Source: an uncultured Christensenella sp. (GTDB lineage Bacteria; Bacillota; Clostridia; Christensenellales; Borkfalkiaceae). From it: a stretch of 37,617 bases of DNA. The DNA lies in assembly GCA_910578145.1 (NCBI GenBank), contig CAJTPJ010000010.1, forward strand, positions 1 through 37,617. Direction: 5' to 3'. Positions 33,901 through 37,617 of this stretch are shown in pieces. The position numbers and the translations under genes were made by a program. Every line of letters begins with the position of its first letter. Positions within the stretch are counted from its first letter, which is position 1. The notes below the pieces were generated by a model that worked only from the letters and a program-made list of their open reading frames with translations, was not told where the DNA came from and made no database searches.

Positions 33901-35917
33901 CGTTAAATTTGCCGGCGGTAGCATAAACGCCGCCGCCTACGCCCGCGGTTGTTGCACTGCCGCCGTCTGCGCAGTAGTTGTTTGAAATTTCCCCGCCCGA
34001 TATATTAAGTTCACCGCTGGCGTAATAAATTCCGCCGCCGCTGCCCGTCGTCTTATTGCCCGTTATTTTACCGCTTTTAAAATTTAATACGCCGCTGCCG
34101 GTTACGACAATGCCGCCGCCGCTGCCCGTACTATATCCGCCCGTTATACTGCCCGTGCCCTCTATGGTAAGCGTGCCGCCGCAAACGTATATTACCATAC
34201 CGTTTGCTACCGCCGAAGACAGGTTGCGGTTTATATTGGCGTTTAACACAAGCCTTATATTTGCGCCCCAGGGTATGCACAGCGCGCCCCGATAATACGG
34301 ACCCATACCAAGCGCGTCATTGGTCGTACTGCCGAACGACGTTGTAAAAGTGCTGTCGGTTGCGGCGGTCCAGGTACTGTTTACGGTGTAAGTTACCTCT
34401 TTACCCGTGGATATGCTTTGGGCAATGGCCTGCGACCAGGCGTCCCCTTCTAAACCCAAGTAAGCCTCGTTGTCAATTTTGCTTAGCGTTAAACTGTCGT
34501 CTTCGGAGACGAACACCGTATTTGGGTCGGTTGCCGAATAGCACGCGTCGTAATTTTCGGTAAAAGACCCCTGACTATCCGCAAGTTTAATATATATCTT
34601 TTTTTCGGTTTTTAATTTTATATTAAATTTAATTCTGTTGCCGCCCTTAAGAAAAATATCGGTGCGGTCGCTTTTATCCCCCCCGCGGTAGTTTTCGTAT
34701 ATTTCCAGGTCTTCGCCGCCTAAAACTACGTAATAAGGAGTCATGTTTGAGGCATTAGAATAAATACCGCCGCCCTCGTAGCCCACGCCGCAGCTGTTGC
34801 CGTATATCTTTGCGTTGCCCCCTATATCAAAAGGATGGGACGACTGCCACCAAACGCCGCCGCCGTTTTGCCCCGCAACGTTGTTGTAAACCTGAGCGTT
34901 GCCTTCTATGGTAATTTTATTGTTGCAATATATGCCGCCTGCGTACATTGTTGCAACGTTGTTGTAAACCTTTGCGTTTCCCCCCATATAAAAAATCGAG
35001 TTGTTTGCGAATACGCCGCCCGCGTAAGTGTGGGCGGTATTGCCGAAAATTTGCGCCTCGCCTTCCAGCCTTATATTGCCGCTGTCTACGCGCAACCCGC
35101 CGGTTTCGCCGCTTTTTGACGTATTGTTGGATATACTGCCCCCAGTCATTGTAAAACTGCAGTAGCTATTTAAAAATATCCCTCCCACTGAGCTGTTAGA
35201 TTCGTTGTTGGATATACTGCCCCCCGTCATCGTAAAATTGCAGTAGCTGCTCATATATACGCCGCCGTAGCTTGCACTCTTGTTGCCCGTTATATTGCCG
35301 CCCTCTAAATTTATAGTTGCATAGCTAGATGCTTCAATCCCTCCGCCGGCGCCCGTAGTATATCCGCCCGTAATTCTGCCCGTGGTGCCGCGCACGGTAA
35401 GCGTTGATAATTGGCCCATATATATTACGTTGCCGCTACTATACGAGCTTTGGGTTATATTGCGGTTTAAGGTGTAGGTTTGTAAATTTAATACTATATC
35501 CGCGGTTGCAGGTAAATACAGTCTGCCGCCAGTAAAGCCCGTGCCCGAGCCAAAGCCGTTTGAACTGTTTGCCGTAGCCGTCCAATCGGCGGCAAGCAAA
35601 ACTTTTACCCGGCGTTTGTTGTTAACGCTGTCGTTAATAGCGTTGTTCCAGGTAGTTGCGTTGTTTGTGCCGTTTAATACGTATGTATACGTTGATATAT
35701 CGTCGCCGTCGGCAGTTTCGCCTGCAACGGTGGAAATATTTTCTTCGCCCGTTTCCGCACCCGTCGCTTCTTCTGCTTCCGCCGCGGAAGTATCCGCAAA
35801 AGCCGCGTTGCGGGTATTTCCGCCAATGCCCCACGCGCAAAAAACCGCCAAAACGCAGCATAGTAGCGTGGCAATTAACGTAAATAATATTCCGTTACGT
35901 AAATTTCCCTTATTCAT
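21941..35917 (-). CDS. Giant membrane-anchored surface protein: Pmp-like beta-helix plus Ig-like stalk
   Basis: 4,658 residues from ATG at 35917, which has AAGGAG 10 bp upstream and opens a clear signal peptide (GILFTLIATLLCC..., cleavage near AFA); the frame is open 82 codons further up but only through the leader hairpins. Residues ~76-2195 form a right-handed beta-helix of rungs with 'GGG(I/V)Y...G' and 'I..N.A', like Chlamydia polymorphic membrane proteins, in six super-modules. Residues ~2200-4590 are Ig-like/MBG-like units, including one YGX-type MBG unit ('YGDKAPVYTATFNGFVNGE'). A membrane helix (~4606-4632, 'YTILGGLGLLVLLVIIAMFV') follows, then RR and an acidic tail. There is no sortase motif. 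The likely role is a long adhesin or surface fibre. It lies upstream of a paralogue and downstream of an attenuator-like leader. Confidence 0.87.
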   Translation of the reverse strand: MNKGNLRNGILFTLIATLLCCVLAVFCAWGIGGNTRNAAFADTSAAEAEEATGAETGEENISTVAGETADGDDISTYTYVLNGTNNATTWNNAINDSVNNKRRVKVLLAADWTATANSSNGFGSGTGFTGGRLYLPATADIVLNLQTYTLNRNITQSSYSSGNVIYMGQLSTLTVRGTTGRITGGYTTGAGGGIEASSYATINLEGGNITGNKSASYGGVYMSSYCNFTMTGGSISNNESNSSVGGIFLNSYCSFTMTGGSISNNTSKSGETGGLRVDSGNIRLEGEAQIFGNTAHTYAGGVFANNSIFYMGGNAKVYNNVATMYAGGIYCNNKITIEGNAQVYNNVAGQNGGGVWWQSSHPFDIGGNAKIYGNSCGVGYEGGGIYSNASNMTPYYVVLGGEDLEIYENYRGGDKSDRTDIFLKGGNRIKFNIKLKTEKKIYIKLADSQGSFTENYDACYSATDPNTVFVSEDDSLTLSKIDNEAYLGLEGDAWSQAIAQSISTGKEVTYTVNSTWTAATDSTFTTSFGSTTNDALGMGPYYRGALCIPWGANIRLVLNANINRNLSSAVANGMVIYVCGGTLTIEGTGSITGGYSTGSGGGIVVTGSGVLNFKSGKITGNKTTGSGGGIYYASGELNISGGEISNNYCADGGSATTAGVGGGVYATAGKFNVSGNPKIINNYRISSSTANKDNILVQNNYKINIVAPLVSGASMGISPHSGVKILTDGYKTHHPSTSATAYFSADSYYTLIKLTTNSCNELALTGGVIPNWATAVLNSLASGGAQQTCTISQNYTASSSAPLNIYTTAFGLGQSVYGAYYYGRLNVPSGASVKLNFTSSYHINRALSSSTARSDGQVIYISGGSLEISGSNGTIKGGWNTSLYGGGIYVSNGTLIMNAGTISGNYCSYPSATSNTNRYGGGVYLNTGTFTMNGGTISGNYSGRGGGVYLNTGTFNFYGGNITSNYSCYNSTYYATPQYGYGGGVYWNSGTFNVKGSGIIINNNNYYANGSTPNYSVNNSNLYISNINLNINIVGSFTGTINTYVNYSNRLFTSGAGANGVTSTSRFPFDSTANGNCSYNSTAKEFQVGTVASADAWTNLVYGSINSSTPKTYTLSSNWVPTSGTSLGTAAGYINGAIKIPANANVIIDLNGYYIDRKADSSVIGYGYAIFIEANAKVQIIDSSGKKGKIKSGHTSSAGGSIYAYGANISLTLDGVTLTGNVSTNAGGGLYFSSNGGTLNIKNSVITDNKVLSSSGGGVYIGGDADTEVNLENSVISNNKVTGLTYYGGGICLAGGTLNMTGGEISGNSSIYTGGGVWLNSSTNAKFYMRGGKITGNSAGHMGGGVYLAGVSGVFGIGGEIDISGNTLFNGTSNNIGLFSQKNGLGVVNNAKVTLLDKVVTEERIGIASWDIDMQARLTIGFTDVYGNSMAPSKVFKLDNAVGVLALSEDGEVCIRVGDQWLIAVQESLLEPGVQKTITLSGDWMANVGIFGYDETAYTANGAILVPTGVDIVLDLAGWTISRGLEALTEGGAVFYIQDGATLTIIDSSSGKTGTISGGFNNGNGGAFNVAAGGTLKLKGGNVTENTASGHGAGIYFEDGAQLTVGGSAHVYGNVNGDGDASNLYIGAGQTVLVDGKFEENALIYVTLGTTNGLGAFTSGYGDSNVDDEGEYIKPYISFASDAGKAVALSGASTGSEVELYDDAWLAAVQKSLQTGDEVEYNLTGEWRGETGAFFSKTSRDEGTAYLNGALYIPLGAKIVINAGANTITRALGTAAANGSVFVVEGVLTLNGGTVTGGNSSGNGGGFVVNDGTLTLNGTNVYNNKAAGNGGGVYMGGGTVTVGADTFIRMNSAVADGAGVYVVDGEITFSADSTVTLNTATGNGGGIYLANGTVTAATGSKITENKAANGAGAYVAGGTLTVAEANFGKNEAVTSGGGLYVADGAVTFTGATLSENKAANGAGAFIAGGNLEVNGADSFASNEASENGGGLYIAAGAEVVLQNTAFTENSAVADGGAVYVEAGAAEGELDGVLSAEDVTLTNNTAANGAGMYIAGTATVTGGTFTENKAGENGGAFYLDGGTLNLSGAVSVADNTAVEFGGGAYIDSDKFYVEGGISITDNKVGENSNNIYLANNNVINLSGKIEGASLSVTMQATGTFTGGWNDYYNLENDVPSDYFISDMGMTIAIKDGETEVRMGVMRPTWIVTDGEGNTTYPYTINTPYNGKDYTQYATIPVAGVEKWEYSTTIGNNYGRNDDRIWVGGRAAAEYSITFTLAKNYGWFDYEGTTFKLVWNIDAVVVDVEWTFGDEWRLDSEVTNGHVREYDGNGYPLTVKVSSTSGDVSIDESEYEIRYSKVGSSADSSLTAPRDAGSYYAYVNIKTNTNFRVESTSQADFRITPRVLTLTWYAEDGQAADSNTSVTYEYAAAPHVVTAELAAKVAASGILEGDTVNAIIEYYSESTKVDAVREVGVYRAVSNKLDNQNYVLDVEYECIINVIAYKLTLDWINETPGSWEGSGDSYTWEYNGRAVNLSVDAELFDGDTLVGIGLGNVTYELLGEGDESTLVATPTDIGRYKATVAIAGEHKNYDIQNAVMYFEITPKTIVISWKWATAADNELSEVTEDGNIMLRYDGTSNHTPNAYIHDDNVLNVFYNGSLLNKLNVKAVDENGNDVDPMGSLVETKKVFAVLAKDDAANYPASFYKNFVIDVDTGSQIFEIGRFVIPDAAIVWTDSNGDNYQFDGTPTFDQLPQYKWGTVSGTEGPGFSAHAEVSLGIVGYEFNHTANRYEDAKGNIITEENYGKVWPVDQNRGYKAIIKLTEEEYKLFEFANGTDEASITFYVMSITAEKEEITVIWLVKFNNTYYKIDEHGLLVEFTGTVAENSLPDAGKVEVADGKFAFTYNGAAQSPVAVYDKNGEYALLDMVAGTRATNVGDYTASLKASNVFEYNEGGMECEYSIKPLEVNVEWTGNTAESHLLNKFEWTYDGKEHKPLATAVSAVDGIELTVSSADITVSGAINAGTHTANAKLSGNFVIAEGATKQFTINKLKLGDGTVRWSAEDMKSDTPANPRDDYFWWYFDGNEHLPTPTASFTMLDGTTITLDLIVSGATKQVGTHYAYAVLDSTKLINNNFELGESKCMFIIHRILISNVTWTNSDEDSDDVTVEIEGKELLAFVYNGKEQAPRAYYLGDDGSRVYLDVSGAMTNVNVYTARIVSNELDFAEDLETTCNYAIVPRPVEISWSGDENLVYNGQIQYLTVTLTGEAEGETLVSGTDYVVTGFANAGTHNAVITFLNANYTYNDSNSHEFTIAKFDLGGIVKWTAEAEDGDKLTIDGEDISWQYNAKSHNPVLDEIETQTDADKLFINGVEFTFSYTGAASAVGVHTARATLLSAVAGSVDVTDNFTVTTTKQFNITEYVIEVLWSGNDDVDDDNYGKLVWTYDGKAHAPTASYVDWTGATVNFEQVNGARVDAGPSYVASVQAPLNCVFSDEEGKGGEISFVINKAPITVVWKYENNGDVIADGEEAEWEYDGNAHAPEAYVSDEKLVVMGARTDAGVGYVASTTYGNPNYVLTNDRIQFNITARQVYIKWIGNPDNAGDADKEFTWVYPSGADKFVSPTAVLVDGEGNEILGSDNEPIEVTVRGAANSVGPFVAYAIDTFNNYDFADENNTWHTFTVIARKLQASDLQWIANGAIGDESGYDESLGAYVFTYTFNGKPQFPNIKVDDESFTYRIVSVKNADTSEAVPNNELPAIPGNWEVKFAPANSNYELPEEYAVTRIVILRKTVNVSWSGDKYVYNGGNQRPDAWFEDVDGKTVILEVTVDKSSYSAAGKYVATAALTSDYYALANETQVKNYEITRKQIGLVWDSANASWVYDGQQHVVTATATMNDVVKDDLSKITIEYKITGANLTNPVVNGKVTNVGVYTAEAYLSGTAKDNYEIDKPKQEFSITRAPLSVKANDILTGVEYGDKAPVYTATFNGFVNGETEESLRIVVGGAPRGGWITSNYTSTSLPGEYSIVINGTTLAMLLPNYELEIGENGLLIVNAKEAYVIWVGQDNTKDFVYDGTEHKPTAYCYVNGDKVDLTVKYANYANGVYTEITEADYKAINAGDYYAIATGNTAGAVLQNAQTGYSIKQRSVVVNIGGNDGSVYTSVYGEEVKEVSYTYAESPLPADVSKFVIGFDINFVTDDGGFVVVNTNGYTIKGKWSAADPDEQATLANNYAVTFVGEREASDGSNSLGIYYVTQATVQVTNEKHSPDGKNYYDDWHEYDPLATRFFISLADKDNGKYKNVQFSGYQDAEVKIYYGGANSPENAPLPEDDTTYVLNNSPALTSEGQYVINYKIEIPNHETLYGAWTVIITPASEVIAIEFTKTLEVDFGNGVPEDLLGVLLGDYVVNSSVGMIVGEYMTVYHVTADEFLSHATARVQFGSEAVTAATNVGNYDVFIDVESTTENVNRVVRYHADVVGEDTNLGKYAVVPRLLTVDWGETGFEYEEGVTHTPAPVVSGWVNAEPFTVEGIQTSADGSIVYTTLGLTDAGVEISIKVGVNNDFTSVGGHNVTLAVESGNYRIAPENAYGTYSIKGVVNVPGPGGDTPPIVVEGSGIPNWMMYTILGGLGLLVLLVIIAMFVRRGVTVMGDADGFNEYYREDDQDEQDDD
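24430..29020 (-). repeat. Ig-like repeat array of the giant protein (paralogous block)
   Basis: Same unit order as 15640-20090. Diagnostic matched pairs include 'SAVDGI' units with '(N/G)AG(A/T)HTA', the 'F(V/A)NAG(S/T)H' unit, and units ending 'F(S/N)NY(Q/D)F'. The array continues ~2.3 kb further towards the C-terminus than the paralogue. Confidence 0.75.
33054..33160 (-). repeat. Tandem rung duplication, 75-bp period
   Basis: The same 32 bases (containing CCGGTGTTCAAATAAACG) occur at 33054-33085 and 33129-33160, i.e. a 25-residue rung copied recently in frame. Confidence 0.85.
35124..35247 (-). repeat. Tandem rung duplication, 81-bp period
   Basis: Segments 35124-35166 and 35205-35247 agree at nearly every position over 43 bases (both contain GTTGGATATACTGCCCCC), an in-frame 27-residue duplication encoding 'FTMTGGSISNN' twice. 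Confidence 0.85.
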
Positions 35918-35953
35918 AATTTCACGTCTCCTTACTAAGGGTATTGTAATATA

Positions 35954-36020
35954 TAAAAAAATGCGTATCGCCCGAAAGGCAATACGCATTAAAAAAGGCG
36001 TGTACCTTGCGGTCCACACC
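35954..36020 (-). terminator. Two back-to-back intrinsic terminators in the leader of the giant gene
   Basis: First hairpin (35997-36020): GGTGTGGACC, GCAA tetraloop, GGTACACGCC, one G-A mismatch, then six T. The second begins directly after (35960-35990): AATGCGTAT plus GCC pairing with GGC plus ATACGCATT, one mismatch, loop TTTCG, followed by seven T. Both lie after the TTGAAT/TATACT promoter and before the ribosome site, so they either attenuate the gene or insulate it from the transporter upstream. Confidence 0.8.
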
Positions 36021-36045
36021 ATTAAATTACTTATTTTTGGTTGAT

Positions 36046-36094
36046 AAAAACGTGCGAAACACGCACCGCGCCGCATATATGGCGCAGTGTGCGT
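36046..36094 (-). promoter_or_regulatory. Mutually exclusive leader hairpins
   Basis: A long stem (36061-36094; CACTGCGCC pairing with GGCGCGGTG, outer ACG/CGT) competes with a short terminator-like stem (GTGCG/CGCAC, 36052-36066) followed by GTTTTT. Both use the same GGTGCG bases, the usual layout of an antiterminator/terminator switch. Confidence 0.5.
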
Positions 36095-36134
36095 TTTGCA
36101 ATTTTTATTCATAATGAAATAATGTGGTACTGTA

Positions 36135-36163
36135 AGTATACCACCGTGTTTTTGTAAATTCAA
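36135..36163 (-). promoter_or_regulatory. Promoter upstream of the giant surface protein gene
   Basis: TTGAAT (36158-36163), 17-bp spacer, TATACT (36135-36140). The predicted start near 36128 gives a ~210-base leader. The inverted repeat GTGGTA-N9-TACCAC (36124-36144) covers the -10 box and the start site and looks like a repressor operator. Confidence 0.7.
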
Positions 36164-36212
36164 CCAAATTAACGAAAAAATACGAAAATTTTTGTTGTTT
36201 TTATATGTTATT

Positions 36213-37617
36213 TCAGGAAATTATGGGAATTTTTTGTATATTTTCATTTTTTTGGGCGAAAACCAATGATATTGCCGCACCAATCACCAATACGCTTAAT
36301 CCCACCCCGAAAGGAACCAAAACGTATACAGGGTAGCCCAAACCGTACCTTGCAAGGCGCAATATTTCAACTATACTAAGGCATATAAGCACCGCGGGGC
36401 ACAGGTATTTTACCGAAACGGTAAACAGCCGTTCGGAAAGCAATATTTTTTTGCGCGCGTATTTATTTATTTCGGCGCAAATTTCGCGCGTTTGCCGCGA
36501 CAGGGCTATTAGCACGCACTCCGCTATGCCCAGCGCAAGCACGTTGTAAAAATTTACGAATTTGTCGGAAACCTCGCATATAAGGGGGGCGGCGGTTGTG
36601 GAAAATATAAGGCTTGCCGCCGCGCCGCACACGCACGTTTTTATAACCGTTTTCTTTTTGCTTTTTGCGTACGCCGCGGAGTATGGCGAAATAAACGCTT
36701 CAAGCATACTTACCGCCGACTGCACGGACATCATCGCAAGCGACGAATAAAACAGCGCGCCCGCCAAAGCGTTAAGCCAAGGAATATCGCCAAACAGTCG
36801 GGTTATTGCCACGGGGTACACTGCAAACGCGGTTATTATGCCGGATTCGCCTATTTTATTTTCAAGCCCGCAACCGTACAGCGTGGTAAACAGGGCAACC
36901 GAGGCAAGCACCGAAACTATAAAATCCGCCGCCGCCACCGCAAGCGAGCAGGAAAATACGTTGGAGCCCTCGGGCAGGTACGAGCCGTATACGGGCATTA
37001 TACCCACCACTATGGAAAGAGAAAAGAAAACTTGACCTAACGCGGTTATCCATAGCTCCGCGCTTTTAAGTTGGGTAAAGTCGGGCACGAACAGCGCCGA
37101 AAGAGCCGCGCCGCTGTTTTCGTACAAAAGCCCGCGGCAAGCCATTACCGTTAACAGGGTTATGGGAATTGCTACGGTGAACTTGGCGGCTTTGGCAAGC
37201 GAGCCCGCGCCGCCTTTAAGGCAGATAAACATTAGCGCCCACGCGGCTATTATACAGCCCGCCACGGGCAGAGAGAAGCCGCTTATTACGCCGTCCGCGC
37301 GGGAGTTTAGCACGCGGGTAAAAAAGTCGTCGGCTATTTCGTCGCGGGTTAGCTCCGCGGCGTTGAGGGACAGGGGGATTATATTAAACGCCGTCGTAAT
37401 TATCCAGCCGGCAAGCCCTGCGTAGATTATTGCGGTTATTACCGAGTTTGCGCACGAAGCCCAGCCCACCGTTTTGCCGGCGCGGCGGCGGGCGGTTAGA
37501 CCGGACATACAATCGGGCGCGCCGCTTTTAAGGCGTCTGCCAAGCGCTATTTCGGCGTTTAAAAGGGGTATGCCCAATACCACCAACGCAACGAAGTAGA
37601 TAAGCAAAAACGAGCCG
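36213..37617 (-). CDS. Sodium:neurotransmitter-symporter (SNF/NSS) family transporter (5' partial)
   Basis: The frame stays open to the window edge. The first visible residues, GSF then LLIYFVALVVLGIPLLNAEIALGR, match the end of NSS membrane segment 1 and its loop (GGGAF.IPY......G.P....E..LG), so only about the first 25-30 residues are missing and the TTG at 37607 is internal. About eleven membrane segments follow. The stretch 'WITALGQVFFSLSIVVGIMPVYGSY' is the conserved segment 6 with its sodium- and substrate-binding unwound region. Bacterial members import amino acids or related amines with Na+. The stop lies ~50 bp before the -35 of the giant gene's promoter. Substrate cannot be assigned. 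Confidence 0.9.
   Translation of the reverse strand, partial: GSFLLIYFVALVVLGIPLLNAEIALGRRLKSGAPDCMSGLTARRRAGKTVGWASCANSVITAIIYAGLAGWIITTAFNIIPLSLNAAELTRDEIADDFFTRVLNSRADGVISGFSLPVAGCIIAAWALMFICLKGGAGSLAKAAKFTVAIPITLLTVMACRGLLYENSGAALSALFVPDFTQLKSAELWITALGQVFFSLSIVVGIMPVYGSYLPEGSNVFSCSLAVAAADFIVSVLASVALFTTLYGCGLENKIGESGIITAFAVYPVAITRLFGDIPWLNALAGALFYSSLAMMSVQSAVSMLEAFISPYSAAYAKSKKKTVIKTCVCGAAASLIFSTTAAPLICEVSDKFVNFYNVLALGIAECVLIALSRQTREICAEINKYARKKILLSERLFTVSVKYLCPAVLICLSIVEILRLARYGLGYPVYVLVPFGVGLSVLVIGAAISLVFAQKNENIQKIPIIS

Larger units (their letters stand above)
29330..35700 (-). repeat. Beta-helix coding region: six super-modules of Pmp-like rungs
   Basis: Each module opens with a Trp (codons at 35648, 34436, 33602, 32628, 31535 and 30802). 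Next come 'W.a......G.l.(I/V)P.ga.i.l', '(I/L).R.l......g.v(I/F)' and 'G.i.GG...g.GG', followed by a variable number of ~22-28-residue rungs. The last module has about twelve rungs. Confidence 0.8.

Noticed and set aside
35918..36163. Longer start of the giant gene at 36163 (82 extra residues), or a leader peptide from the ATG at 36112 in the same frame
   Set aside because: The extension runs through the promoter, the palindrome and all leader hairpins and has no ribosome site. The ATG at 35917 has AAGGAG and begins a proper signal peptide. The open frame is probably chance, though a leader peptide cannot be fully excluded.
37605..37607. TTG at 37607 as start of the NSS transporter
   Set aside because: The frame stays open to the edge and the upstream codons (Gly-Ser-Phe) match the conserved NSS segment-1 motif, so the gene simply continues outside the window.

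Overview
The window looks like a chromosomal segment of a low-to-medium-GC, monoderm-type Bacillota. I would guess an uncultured gut Clostridia lineage such as Christensenellales. The basis is an AddAB-type helicase-nuclease rather than RecBCD, ComF, AAGGAG-type ribosome sites, TATAAT promoters, lipoproteins with small lipoboxes, a TipAS/MerR-ABC cassette and very large secreted repeat proteins. The taxonomic placement is inference. I see no rRNA, tRNA, CRISPR array or recognisable transposase.

Layout. Bases 1-1876 (+) hold a drug-type ABC exporter operon: the 3' part of a TipAS/MerR regulator, an ATPase and an ABC-2 permease. It ends in a strong hairpin that is part of a dispersed intergenic repeat. 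Bases 2108-3240 (-) hold a compact operon of two tiny Xre-type HTH genes and comF, behind a promoter packed with palindromic half-sites. Bases 3370-3996 (-) encode a small unknown membrane protein. Bases 4056-10482 (-) encode addB-addA. Divergently, 10615-12471 (+) encode a lipoprotein and a TIGR02206/YwaF-like membrane protein. A second, inverted copy of the dispersed repeat lies at 12481-12590. It is followed by a DUF4874/DUF4832-type lipoprotein (12604-13998, -) and a D-2-hydroxyacid dehydrogenase (14134-15078, -).

The right 60% is a surface-protein locus, all on the minus strand. It runs from the edge-truncated sodium:neurotransmitter-symporter-family transporter (36213-37617), through a structured 295-bp leader, to a 4,658-residue membrane-anchored protein (21941-35917) and a 2,206-residue secreted paralogue (15231-21851). 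The larger protein joins a Chlamydia-Pmp-like right-handed beta-helix, built from six super-modules, to a long stalk of Ig-like/MBG-like repeats and a C-terminal transmembrane anchor. The smaller one has two tandem DUF6273-like domains, then an Ig-like array collinear with that of its big neighbour, and no visible anchor.

Most notable signals: (1) the giant surface-protein pair, whose Ig-like arrays match in order as if copied as a block of more than 4 kb; (2) the leader of the giant gene, with a promoter, an operator-like palindrome over the -10 box, and two back-to-back intrinsic terminators before the start codon; (3) two inverted copies of a ~110-bp intergenic element with a fully compensated hairpin; (4) four genes whose TATAAT box sits only 6-7 bp before the start codon, predicting leaderless mRNAs, while genes for exported proteins have normal leaders and ribosome sites; (5) an AddB with no N-terminal P-loop. 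No assay or database search was possible, so families are assigned by recognisable motifs only.
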